Source: SSF14 sp046331245 (lineage in GTDB: Bacteria > Actinomycetota > Acidimicrobiia > Acidimicrobiales > Microtrichaceae). From it: 64,000 nt of DNA. Each line of letters begins with the position of its first letter. The first letter of the stretch is position 1. This document shows positions 1-11,858 of the stretch, in pieces. A program made the position numbers and the translations under genes. The DNA lies in the NCBI GenBank assembly GCA_046331245.1, contig JAXLRH010000001.1, positions 62,001 to 126,000 of the forward strand, read 5' to 3'. A model generated the notes under the pieces. It was not told the DNA's origin. It worked only from the letters and a program-made list of their open reading frames with translations, and ran no database searches.

Positions 1-1060
1 GGAGCGAGAGCCGACCGGCGCGCTGCCGCAGGAGCGTGCCGCCAACCTCAACGCCAAGTACTCCTTCGGTTCGTTCGTGATCGGGCCGTCCAACCGGTTC
101 GCGCACGCCGCGGCGCTGTCGGTCGCCGAACGTCCGGCCGCGTCGTACAACCCGCTGTTCGTCTACGGCTCGGCCGGGCTCGGCAAGACCCACCTGCTGC
201 AGGCGATCGCCCACTACGTCAACCAGAACTACCCCGAGGCACTGGTCCGCTACATCTCCACCGAGACCCTCCTCAACGAGTTCATCGACGCGATCCGCAA
301 CAACCGCCAGGCCGAGTTCAAGCACCGCTACCGCGAGATCGACGTGCTGCTCGTCGACGACGTGCAGTTCATGGAGGGCAAGGAGCAGCTCCAGGAGGAG
401 TTCTTCCACACCTTCAACACGCTGCACCAGGCCAATCGCCAGATCGTGCTCAGCTCCGATCGTCCGCCCGACGCCGTGGCCACGCTGGAAGATCGTCTTC
501 GCAGCCGGTTCAAGATGGGCCTCGTCACCGACATCCAGCCGCCGAACTTCGAGACCCGCCTCGCGATCCTCCGGAAGAAGGCAGAGCAGGGCAACACGCC
601 GATCCCCAGCACGGTGCTGGAGTTCATCGCGACCCACGTCACCAACAACATCCGCGAGCTCGAGGGCGCACTCAACCGCGTCACCGCCTACGCGGCCCTG
701 AACCAGACCGATCTCACGATCGAAGACGCCGAGCGCGTGCTGGGCGACATCGTGAAGTCGCACAAGCGGCAGATCACGCCGGCGCTGATCATGGAGACCA
801 CCGCCGCCCGCTTCAACTTCACGGTCGCCGAGCTGCAGGCACAGGATCGCCGCCGCCCGCTGGTCATGGCACGGCAGATCGCCATGTACCTCTTCCGTGA
901 GCTCACCGAGCTGAGCTATCCCGAGATCGCCAAGGAGTTCGGCGGGCGGGACCACACGACGATCATCTACGGCTTCGACAAGATCAAGGCGCTGATGGCC
1001 GAACGGCACTCCGTGTACGACGACGTCACGTCCCTCATCCACGAGATCAAGGCCGGTTGA
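1..1060 (+). CDS. dnaA: Chromosomal replication initiator DnaA (5' end outside window)
   Basis: DnaA binds DnaA boxes at oriC and opens the origin. The frame is open from base 2, so the protein begins before the window; the GTG at 77 is an internal Val codon. Visible parts are the family stretch leading into the AAA+ domain (NAKYSFGSFVIGPSNRFAHA), Walker A GSAGLGKTHL, Walker B LLVDDVQF, sensor regions (RLRSRFKMGL, NNIRELEGALNR) and the domain IV DNA-binding signature GGRDHTTIIYGFDKI. Roughly domains III and IV are present and domain I is missing from the window. It heads the replication block dnaA-dnaN-recF-dciA-gyrB-gyrA. Confidence 0.97.
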   Translation, partial: EREPTGALPQERAANLNAKYSFGSFVIGPSNRFAHAAALSVAERPAASYNPLFVYGSAGLGKTHLLQAIAHYVNQNYPEALVRYISTETLLNEFIDAIRNNRQAEFKHRYREIDVLLVDDVQFMEGKEQLQEEFFHTFNTLHQANRQIVLSSDRPPDAVATLEDRLRSRFKMGLVTDIQPPNFETRLAILRKKAEQGNTPIPSTVLEFIATHVTNNIRELEGALNRVTAYAALNQTDLTIEDAERVLGDIVKSHKRQITPALIMETTAARFNFTVAELQAQDRRRPLVMARQIAMYLFRELTELSYPEIAKEFGGRDHTTIIYGFDKIKALMAERHSVYDDVTSLIHEIKAG

Positions 1061-1303
1061 GCGACGAGTCCTGTGAGTAAGCCGTGAACAACTGACGAAC
1101 AACCGGTGGACAACGTCGCCATCGGGAGATCGACGTCAACAGCACCCGTTGGAATTACAGGGATGTCTGGGGACGGGGTCGAACAACCACTGGAAGAAGG
1201 ACTCCCGAGATTTCGGGGGTCCGGCTAGGTTCTCCACAATCCACAGGCCCTACTACTACTAGTGCCTGGTGATACACATCGAAGGTAGAAAGAGGCAGGC
1301 AAC
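1061..1303. other. dnaA-dnaN intergenic region, candidate oriC with DnaA-trio unwinding element
   Basis: The 243-base spacer holds DnaA-box-like sites: TTCTCCACA at 1230-1238 (one mismatch to TTATCCACA), CAATCCACA at 1237-1245, and on the minus strand TTGTCCACC at 1105-1113 and TTGTTCACG at 1083-1091. The tandem pair is followed by a GC block (1246-1250) and by four CTA repeats at 1250-1261. That order is the basal origin unwinding layout described in Bacillus subtilis. A -10-like TAGGTT (1226-1231) overlaps the first box and could drive dnaN. Origin function is inferred; a second origin half upstream of dnaA would lie outside the window. Confidence 0.7.
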
Positions 1304-2398
1304 GTGAAATTCCGCTGTGAACGTGACGTTCTCGTCGACGGACTGGCCACCGCTGGGCGCGCCGTGTCCAGTCGTGGCGGTGCGTTGCCGGTGCTCTCCG
1401 GTCTGCGCGTCCATCTCGAGGGCGACCAGATGCGCCTCACCGGCAGCGATCTGGACCTGACGATCACCGTGGATCTCACGGTCGCCGGCGGCACCGACGG
1501 GGAGATCGTGATCCCCGCGAAGCTGGCGCTCGACATCGTGAAGGCGCTCGAGCCCGGGGCCGTCACCATCGAGACCGAGGGTGACGAGGCGAAGATCAGC
1601 GGTGGTCGCTCCGACTTCTCGGTGAACCTGATCCCCGCCGAGGAGTTCCCGCAGCTGAGCCACGGTGGCGGCGAGTCGGTCACGCTCAACGCCGCGGAGT
1701 TCTCCGAGGGCCTGCGACAGGTCATCTCGGCGGCGTCCACCGACGACTCGCGTCCGATCCTGACGGGCGTGCTGCTCGCCGCCGAGGGCAACGGCCTCCG
1801 CCTGGTGTCGACCGACTCCTACCGCCTCGCCGTCCGCGACCTGCCGGGCACGACGGTCCTCGCCGAGGGCCAGACCGTGCTGGTGCCGTCGCGTGCCCTC
1901 AACGAGGTGGTCCGTGCGCTCGGTTCGGCCGAGGAGCTGACCCTCGAGCTGGGTGAGCGTGAGGCGTCGTTCGTCGTCGGCGGAACGCGACTGACGACCC
2001 GCCTCATCGACGGTGACTTCCCGAACTACCGCGGTCTCATCCCCCAGAGCCAGCCGAACCGCCTCACGATCGGGCGCGGTCCGCTCATCGACGCCGTTCG
2101 TCGCGTGAAGCTCATGGCGCGGGAGGCCACTCCGGTGCGTCTCACCATGCGCGACGGCAGCGTCGACCTCGTCGCGATCACCCAGGACATCGGCCAGGCG
2201 CACGAATCGCTCGACGCGACCTACACCGGCAGCGAGCTGACCGTCGCGTTCAACCCGGAGTACCTCCTGACCGGCCTGGAGGTGACGCCGGGTGACGAGA
2301 TCTCGCTCGAGACGGTCGACTCGTTGAAGCCGGCGCTACTGCGCTCGAACGAGAACGCCGACTTCCTCTACCTGCTGATGCCGGTCCGGGTGTCCTGA
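1304..2398 (+). CDS. dnaN: DNA polymerase III sliding clamp (beta subunit)
   Basis: This is the ring-shaped processivity clamp that holds the replicative polymerase on DNA. The 364-residue length matches the family, and the start MKFRCERDVLVDGLATAGRAV and the C-terminus YLLMPVRVS are typical. The GTG start at 1304 is supported by a purine-rich AGAGG about 9 bases upstream and by the conserved N-terminus. It follows the candidate origin and precedes recF by 6 bases, so both are probably cotranscribed. Confidence 0.97.
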   Translation: MKFRCERDVLVDGLATAGRAVSSRGGALPVLSGLRVHLEGDQMRLTGSDLDLTITVDLTVAGGTDGEIVIPAKLALDIVKALEPGAVTIETEGDEAKISGGRSDFSVNLIPAEEFPQLSHGGGESVTLNAAEFSEGLRQVISAASTDDSRPILTGVLLAAEGNGLRLVSTDSYRLAVRDLPGTTVLAEGQTVLVPSRALNEVVRALGSAEELTLELGEREASFVVGGTRLTTRLIDGDFPNYRGLIPQSQPNRLTIGRGPLIDAVRRVKLMAREATPVRLTMRDGSVDLVAITQDIGQAHESLDATYTGSELTVAFNPEYLLTGLEVTPGDEISLETVDSLKPALLRSNENADFLYLLMPVRVS

Positions 2399-2404
2399 GC
2401 CTCG

Positions 2405-3502
2405 GTGATCTCCGTCGACCGTCTCGCGCTGCGTGACTTCCGGTCCTACGAGGAGCTCGATCTGTCGTTCGCGCCGGGCCTCACGGCGGTCGTCGGCGAG
2501 AACGGCAACGGCAAGACCAACCTGATCGAGGCGATCGGCTTCATCTCGCGTCTGCAGTCGTTCCGCGGTTCGCCCAACGAGGCGATGGTGCGCAACGGGC
2601 AGGAGCAGGCAATCATCCGCGCGGATGTCACCTGTGGCGACCGCGCCGTGCTCATCGAGGCCGAGCTGCCGCGGCAGGGCCGGCTCCGCGTGCAGGTGAA
2701 CAAGCAACGGCTGGGCCGGCGCGGCGACCTGGCCGAGGTGCTCACCACCACGGTGTTCTCGCCCGACGATCTCGAGATCGTCAAGGGCGGGCCCGGCGGG
2801 CGACGCGACTACCTGGACGATCTCCTCGTGGACCTCCATCCCAAGAACGACGCTGCGTGTACCGATCTCGCAAAGGCCCTGAAGCAGCGAAATGCGTTGT
2901 TGAAGCAGATGTCGGGCCGGCTGTCGCCCGAGTCCGAGCTCACCCTCGACGTCTGGGATCAGCGGTTCGCGGAGCTCGGTGAGCGGGTGGGCTCCCTCCG
3001 GGCGAAGCTGCTCGAGCAGCTGGTGCCATTGGTGACCGAGGCGTACGCGGTGCTGTCGCTGTCCGGAACGTCCGGTTCGGCGGGAACGATCGGCATGACG
3101 TACTCGTCGGCCTGGCGCGACGGCGGGCTCGCCGCAGCGTTGGCGGCCAGCAGGTCCGACGACGTCCGGCGCGGCGTGTCCACCGTCGGCCCACACCGCG
3201 ACGACGTGGAGCTGGCGATCGACGGCCTGCCGGCCCGTACCCACGCGTCGCAGGGCGAGCAGCGGTCGATGGTGTTGGCGATGCGGCTCGCCGCGCACCG
3301 GCTGGTGACCCAGGCGCGGGGCGAAGCGCCGGTGCTGCTCCTCGACGACGTGTTCTCCGAGCTGGACCCGAAGCGGAGCGCGGCGCTGCTCGAGTGCCTG
3401 CCGCCGGGCCAGAAGATCCTCACGACGGCGGCCGCTCTGCCACCGGGCGCCGTCGCCGACGCGGTCGTGAGCATCGCCGACTCACGGGCTACGTTGGGCT
3501 GA
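2405..3502 (+). CDS. recF: RecF DNA replication/repair ATPase
   Basis: RecF is an SMC-like ABC ATPase that acts with RecO and RecR to load RecA at gaps behind stalled forks. The 365-residue protein has the Walker A GENGNGKTN near residue 33, the N-terminal LRDFRSYEELDL, a signature-like SQGEQRSMVLAMRLA and a Walker B/D-loop LLLDDVFSELDPKR. The GTG start lies 6 bases after dnaN. Its TGA shares one base with the ATG of dciA. The 3' end also carries the probable -10 element of dciA. Confidence 0.96.
   Translation: MISVDRLALRDFRSYEELDLSFAPGLTAVVGENGNGKTNLIEAIGFISRLQSFRGSPNEAMVRNGQEQAIIRADVTCGDRAVLIEAELPRQGRLRVQVNKQRLGRRGDLAEVLTTTVFSPDDLEIVKGGPGGRRDYLDDLLVDLHPKNDAACTDLAKALKQRNALLKQMSGRLSPESELTLDVWDQRFAELGERVGSLRAKLLEQLVPLVTEAYAVLSLSGTSGSAGTIGMTYSSAWRDGGLAAALAASRSDDVRRGVSTVGPHRDDVELAIDGLPARTHASQGEQRSMVLAMRLAAHRLVTQARGEAPVLLLDDVFSELDPKRSAALLECLPPGQKILTTAAALPPGAVADAVVSIADSRATLG
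3490..3495 (+). promoter_or_regulatory. -10 element TACGTT for leaderless dciA
   Basis: TACGTT inside the recF 3' end sits 6 bases before the dciA ATG, so transcription would start at or next to the start codon. There is no Shine-Dalgarno sequence for dciA. Confidence 0.45.
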
Positions 3503-3834
3503 TGGGCACCGCCGACCGGCCACTCAGTCCCATCGCGACGAGCATTGCAACGCTCCGGCGTCAGTTCGGCCTCGGCAGCCAGCGCGCGCTCGACGGAATC
3601 GTCCACGACTGGCCCGAACTGGCCGGTGAGATGGTGGCCCAGCGGTCCGACGTCATCGACCTCCGCGCCGGCGTCCTCACGGTCGACGCCTACGACCCGG
3701 CGACCGCCGACGTCCTCAAATGGTCCCAGCAGCGACTGCTCGGAGCGGTGCGCGAGGCGTGGCCCGGCGAGTCGGTGAGCTCGATCGCCGTGCGGGTCCG
3801 GCGACGCCCCGACGAGGCCTCGCGCGAGGGCTGA
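3502..3834 (+). CDS. dciA: DciA-type helicase loader/DUF721 protein
   Basis: DUF721 proteins (DciA) recruit the replicative helicase DnaB in bacteria without DnaC or DnaI, and this position between recF and gyrB is the usual actinobacterial location. The 110-residue protein shows the family core: LDGIVHDWPELAG with its conserved Trp, followed by LRAGVLTVDAYDPATADVLKW and the LL..V stretch of a KH-like fold. The ATG overlaps the recF stop by one base. The loader role is inherited from the family, not visible directly. Confidence 0.88.
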   Translation: MGTADRPLSPIATSIATLRRQFGLGSQRALDGIVHDWPELAGEMVAQRSDVIDLRAGVLTVDAYDPATADVLKWSQQRLLGAVREAWPGESVSSIAVRVRRRPDEASREG

Positions 3835-3859
3835 GAGGGCCGATCGAGCCTCTGGTTGA

Positions 3860-3868
3860 TGGTACAAT
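3860..3868 (+). promoter_or_regulatory. Extended -10 promoter TGGTACAAT for gyrB
   Basis: TACAAT at 3863-3868 preceded by TG at 3860-3861 forms an extended -10; no good -35 is visible. GATCGA (3842-3847) and TCGATC (3868-3873) form an inverted repeat around it. The resulting leader of about 160 bases contains the perfect palindrome CCGGAATTCCGG (3939-3950). Supercoiling control of gyrB is known in other bacteria; here it is only a possibility. Confidence 0.5.
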
Positions 3869-4034
3869 CGATCAGTGCAAATTGAATCCGTCAGCGCCTG
3901 CTCCACGAGGCGTTCGGCAGCGCTGCCACCGGCTGATACCGGAATTCCGGCACCGTGACCGACCCCAGTCGGAGGCGTTCGTCCTCCCGGCACGGCGGAT
4001 TCTCCGCAGAACCTTCTGTCCGAAAGGGCGCGTC

Positions 4035-5963
<1,929 letters not shown>

Positions 5964-5976
5964 GGACCAACGAACC

Positions 5977-8527
<2,551 letters not shown>

Positions 8528-8544
<17 letters not shown>

Positions 8545-8830
8545 CCACGACGAGCGAGGTCAGTCCACGCTCCTGATGGCGGGAGTGATGGTGGTGATCG
8601 CCGTGATCGGCGGGGCGTTGGGACAGCTCGGCATGGAGATCGTCGGTCGCGCCCGGGTGCAGGCGGTGGCCGACCTCACGGCGTTGGCCGCGTCCCACGG
8701 CGACGCCGAGGGAACCTCGATCGCCCGGCGGAACGGCGCGGTCGTCGTGCAACTCGATCACGACGGTGATGTCGTCACGGTCGTGGTGCAGGTCGACGGC
8801 CGCCGCGCCGTCGCGAGCGCCGAGCGCTGA
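8528..8830 (+). CDS. Orphan TadE-like membrane-anchored small protein
   Basis: This 100-residue protein begins DERGQSTLLMAGVMVVIAV, a TadE/pseudopilin-like N-terminus in which a short basic-acidic stretch and GQ(S/A)T lead into one hydrophobic segment (about residues 11-33). ADLTALAAS and NGAVVVQLDHDGDVVTVVV then resemble the TadE-like proteins of actinobacterial tad (Rv3654c-type) clusters. Here no tad gene is nearby, and the usual Cys pair is absent. Its ATG lies 17 bases inside gyrA, suggesting coupled translation. A surface or pilus role is inferred only from the family. Confidence 0.7.
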
Positions 8831-8889
8831 TCGGCCCGCGTCCGAGCACCGACCTGTGCCGGGTGCCGGGTGCTCGCAGCGGTGTTGGG

Positions 8890-8895
8890 TAGGCT
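8890..8895 (+). promoter_or_regulatory. -10 element TAGGCT for leaderless DUF3566 gene
   Basis: TAGGCT ends 8 bases before the GTG at 8904, with no Shine-Dalgarno sequence between, so a leaderless start is likely. Confidence 0.45.
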
Positions 8896-8903
8896 CTCCT
8901 CCC

Positions 8904-9470
8904 GTGAGTGCCCCTCAAACCGAGTCCAGCGCGGGTCTGCCCGTCGGCGAGCCCACGGGAACCGTCACCGCCATCGACGTGGTGTCAGCGGGGGAGACCG
9001 TGGCAGCGCGAGCCGGAGGCCGTCCGGCGAGCGGCGCTCAGACGGTCAGCCGTCGCAACCTCCTCGGTCGCAAGCAGCGCTTCGAGGCCCGTCGCGTCCG
9101 GCGCATCATCCGCCACATCGATCCCTGGTCGGTGCTGAAGCTGTCGCTCGTCTTCTTCCTCTGCGTCTGGGTCATGTTCATGGTGGCCGTGGTCATCATC
9201 TGGTCCATCGCGCAGAGCTCGGGCACGGTCGACAAGATCGAGGGCTTCATCAGCGACCTCGGCGTCGCCGGGTGGAAGCTCAACGGCACCTTCATCTTCC
9301 GCCAGTACGGCCTCTTCGGGCTCGTGATGGTGTTCGCCTGCACGACGGCGACCGTCGTCTCGACGATCGTCTTCAACCTGATCTCGGATCTCATCGGTGG
9401 CGTGTGGATCAGCGTCATCGAGGAGGAGACGTCGCGTCCGATCGTCACGGACACGACTCGATCCAACTAG
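8904..9470 (+). CDS. DUF3566 membrane protein
   Basis: DUF3566 proteins lie directly behind gyrA in many actinobacteria (Rv0007 position in mycobacteria). This 188-residue copy has a Ser/Gly-rich, poorly conserved N-terminus, then the domain from about residue 70: IRHIDPWSVLKLSLVFF, one transmembrane segment, SGTVDKIEGFISDLG, and a second segment ending near LISDLIGGVWISVIEE. The GTG at 8904 fits the -10 element upstream. The molecular function is unknown. tRNA-Ile follows in the same orientation. Confidence 0.88.
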   Translation: MSAPQTESSAGLPVGEPTGTVTAIDVVSAGETVAARAGGRPASGAQTVSRRNLLGRKQRFEARRVRRIIRHIDPWSVLKLSLVFFLCVWVMFMVAVVIIWSIAQSSGTVDKIEGFISDLGVAGWKLNGTFIFRQYGLFGLVMVFACTTATVVSTIVFNLISDLIGGVWISVIEEETSRPIVTDTTRSN

Positions 9471-9509
9471 CTCGTTCCGGCTCGATTCCTGTAGCGTCTC
9501 GAACCGCTC

Positions 9510-9583
<74 letters not shown>

Positions 9584-9615
9584 CGGGCATCCGGTCGACG
9601 TAGGGGGACAGTTCG

Positions 9616-9753
9616 GTGCGAGCATTCCGTCGAGCGGTGGTCGCCATGGGTTTGGCGGCGCTCGGGGGGATCGTCGTGCGGCTCCGCGGTTCCAGCGGGT
9701 CGCCTTCGCAGGGCGGCGGTTGGCGGGAGCTCGCCGGCGACGACTTCCGGTGA
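9616..9753 (+). CDS. Small 45-residue membrane-anchored protein (DLW-39-like position)
   Basis: A GTG start with AGGGGGA 7 bases upstream encodes 45 residues: a basic start, one hydrophobic segment (VVAMGLAALGGIVVRL), a Gly/Ser linker and the acidic end WRELAGDDFR. Small DLW-39-family proteins of similar layout lie near this tRNA in other actinobacteria, but the family match is tentative. The stop overlaps the GTG of the next gene by four bases, which argues that it is translated. Confidence 0.55.
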   Translation: MRAFRRAVVAMGLAALGGIVVRLRGSSGSPSQGGGWRELAGDDFR

Positions 9754-10772
9754 GCCCGTTGAGGATCGGCGTGGCAGGCGCCGGCGAGGTGGGTCGTCGT
9801 GTCGCGCGTGAGCTGGTCGGTCTCGACGCCGTGTCCGCCGTCGTGATCACGGCCGGTGCCGCGAAGAGCCGGTCGCGTCTCCGCGGAGCGCTCGGTCCGA
9901 AGGTGGAGTCGCTTGCCGACGGTGCGGGTCTCCACGAGGCCGCACTCGACGTGCTCGTGCTCTGCACGCCGGACGAAACGCAGCTGGACGACGCGAGGAG
10001 CGCCCTGGCCGCCGGAGCGCACGTGGTGTCCCTCGCGGACTCCGTGGCGACGGTCGGCTCGCTGCTGGGCCTCGACGACTTCGCTCGTGAGGTCGGGCGA
10101 TCGGTCGTGGTGGGGTCGGCGGCGTCACCCGGGCTGAGCGTGCTGCTGGCCCGTCACGCGGCCGATCTGTTCGACGAGGTCGACGAGGTCGTGATCGGCG
10201 TCACCGGTACGGCCGGGCCGGCTTGCCTGGAGCGGCGGACGCGTGCGGCGCGCACCGACACCCAGGAGTGGCGCGACGGACGGTGGGTGGACTGCGACGC
10301 CCGATCGGGCCCGGAGCTGATCTGGTTCCCCGAGCCCCTGGGCGCGGTCGACTGCGCTCGTGGCGACCTCAGCGACATCCTGTTGCTGCGTCGCGTCCTG
10401 CCGGCGGCCCCGGTGCTGTCGGCGAAGATGGGTCGTCCTGCGTCGAGCCCGGTGCCGAAGCGTCTTCGCCGCCGGGGCGGAGCGGCTCGACCGGTGGACG
10501 ATGCCGGCGTGCGCGTCGCGGTCACCGGTCGTATCGACGGGTCGCCCGAAACGGTCGTGTACTCGGCCGTCGCCCCCGCGGCGACGAGCAGCGCCGCCCT
10601 CGCCGCCGTCATGGCACTGCGGGTCGCCGAGCCGCGAACCGACGGCTCGGACGGTGGACGCCCCTCCCCGCCGTGGGCCGGGGGAGTGGCCGAGTTCGTG
10701 GCGCCGATCGACGCGTTGCGGGCCGTCGGCGCCCGTGGTGTGCGGATGCTCGTCTTCGAGGGAATCGACTGA
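9750..10772 (+). CDS. NAD(P)-binding oxidoreductase, saccharopine-dehydrogenase-like
   Basis: The 340-residue protein opens with a Rossmann fold, IGVAGAGEVGRRVARE (GxGxxG near residue 10). It continues with DVLVLCTPDETQLDDARSAL and GAHVVSLADS, as in dehydrogenases that bind a dinucleotide and a carboxylic substrate. GSAASPGLSVLLARHAA resembles the second half of saccharopine-dehydrogenase-like proteins. Substrate unknown. The GTG start overlaps the small upstream gene by four bases. A 7-bp hairpin followed by TTTTCTT behind it (10837-10863) may end the transcript. Confidence 0.7.
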   Translation: MSPLRIGVAGAGEVGRRVARELVGLDAVSAVVITAGAAKSRSRLRGALGPKVESLADGAGLHEAALDVLVLCTPDETQLDDARSALAAGAHVVSLADSVATVGSLLGLDDFAREVGRSVVVGSAASPGLSVLLARHAADLFDEVDEVVIGVTGTAGPACLERRTRAARTDTQEWRDGRWVDCDARSGPELIWFPEPLGAVDCARGDLSDILLLRRVLPAAPVLSAKMGRPASSPVPKRLRRRGGAARPVDDAGVRVAVTGRIDGSPETVVYSAVAPAATSSAALAAVMALRVAEPRTDGSDGGRPSPPWAGGVAEFVAPIDALRAVGARGVRMLVFEGID

Positions 10773-10801
10773 GTCGTCCGGCCCATCGGCCTCCACAACC
10801 T

Positions 10802-10828
10802 TCAGGAGGCGGGCACCCCCGCCGATAG
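10802..10828 (+). promoter_or_regulatory. Candidate FliA/WhiG-type promoter P1
   Basis: TCAG (10802-10805), 15 bases, then GCCGATAG (10821-10828), close to the sigma-28/WhiG pattern TAAA-N15-GCCGATAA. It lies upstream of a hairpin and of a second similar promoter before the sigma gene. Confidence 0.4.
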
Positions 10829-10836
10829 GTGAAGAC

Positions 10837-10863
10837 GATCTGAGGCGGATCAGATCTTTTCTT
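10837..10863 (+). terminator. Hairpin with T-rich tail upstream of the sigma gene
   Basis: GATCTGA and TCAGATC form a perfect 7-bp stem with a 6-base loop, followed by TTTTCTT. It could terminate the upstream oxidoreductase operon or attenuate transcripts from promoter P1. Confidence 0.5.
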
Positions 10864-10873
10864 GAGAAATCCC

Positions 10874-10901
10874 TCAAGGTTCTCTCCGCGCGCGTCGATA
10901 C
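10874..10901 (+). promoter_or_regulatory. Candidate FliA/WhiG-type promoter P2
   Basis: TCAA (10874-10877), 16 bases, then GTCGATAC (10894-10901) resembles a sigma-28 promoter and gives a leader of about 27 bases. The -35 part overlaps the inverted repeat CTTGAG-N6-CTCAAG (10861-10878), a possible operator. Confidence 0.45.
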
Positions 10902-10934
10902 CACTGCAGCTGGTTTGCGGAGGAGAGAGACAAC

Positions 10935-11843
10935 ATGAAGACCGTTCGTACGGACGAGGCGACCACCACTTCGAATGAGGCCGAGGTCATCACCCGGCTC
11001 ATCGAGGACAACCTGGAGCTGGTGAACCACATCGTGTTCCAGGTGGCGATCCACTTCCCCCGTCACGTCGACCGTGACGACCTGGCCCGTGCCGGCGCCC
11101 TCGGCCTCGTCGAGGCGGCCAAGCGCTTCGACGACACCAAGGGCGTCCCGTTCCAGCGGTTCGCCGCCCAGCGCATCCGCGGTGCGATCATCGACGCCGT
11201 GCGCGCCGCCGACTGGGCCCCCCGCTCGGTTCGCAGCCTGTCCCGCAAGCTCGAGGCGACCGAGCAGCGGCTGGCCTCGCACCTCGGCCGCGTTCCGAGC
11301 ATCGGTGAGGTGGCCGACGAGCTCGGCCTCAGCCGTGACGAGCTCCACCGTCTCCGTGACCGTCTCTTCCGCTCGGTGATCCTGGCGTTCGACCACCTCG
11401 TCACCGACAACCCCGACGAGGAGCTCACGCTCGTGGACGTCATCGAGGACGTGCACTCCGTCGAGCCGTGCCACGAGCTGGAGAAGCGTGAGCTGCACGC
11501 CTACCTCCGCGACGCGATCGCCCTGCTCCCGGAGCGTCAGCGCCTCGTGATCGTCGGCTACTTCCTGCAGGACCGCACCTCGCAGGATCTCGCCCGCTTC
11601 CTCGGCGTCACCGAGTCACGTGTCTCGCAGATGCGCACCGAGGCGCTCGAGGCGCTGAAGCGTGGCATCGAGTCGCAGTACGGCGCCGCCACCGACGACG
11701 GCGACGAGGTGTCGGGCCGTCAGTCGAAGCGCCGGGCGCAGTTCGCGGATGCCATCGGCGACCGCCAGAACTGGAAGGACCGGGTCGGCGAGGCCGAGAC
11801 GCTCGAGAGCGGCCGGGTGCTCATGGAGCTCCTCGCCGTCTGA
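10935..11843 (+). CDS. RNA polymerase sigma factor, FliA/WhiG (sigma-28) family
   Basis: The 302-residue protein has sigma region 2 (LVNHIVFQVAIHFPRHVDRDDL, GALGLVEAAKRFD, FAAQRIRGAIIDAVRAADW), region 3 (LGRVPSIGEVADELG) and region 4 with its helix-turn-helix (LPERQRLVIVGYFLQDRTS, ARFLGVTESRVSQMR). This architecture is that of FliA/WhiG. It is longer than the usual roughly 240-265 residues because of a charged C-terminal extension of about 50 residues. The ATG has GGAGGAGAGAG upstream. No flagellar gene or FlgM-like anti-sigma is in the window. Two upstream promoters of sigma-28 type suggest autoregulation. Confidence 0.88.
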   Translation: MKTVRTDEATTTSNEAEVITRLIEDNLELVNHIVFQVAIHFPRHVDRDDLARAGALGLVEAAKRFDDTKGVPFQRFAAQRIRGAIIDAVRAADWAPRSVRSLSRKLEATEQRLASHLGRVPSIGEVADELGLSRDELHRLRDRLFRSVILAFDHLVTDNPDEELTLVDVIEDVHSVEPCHELEKRELHAYLRDAIALLPERQRLVIVGYFLQDRTSQDLARFLGVTESRVSQMRTEALEALKRGIESQYGAATDDGDEVSGRQSKRRAQFADAIGDRQNWKDRVGEAETLESGRVLMELLAV

Positions 11844-11858
11844 CCCCGCCGGGGTTCG

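Noticed and set aside
11613..11626. GAGTCACGTGTCTC as a parS site near the origin
   Set aside because: It shares only the CACGTG core with the parS palindrome and lies inside the sigma factor coding region.
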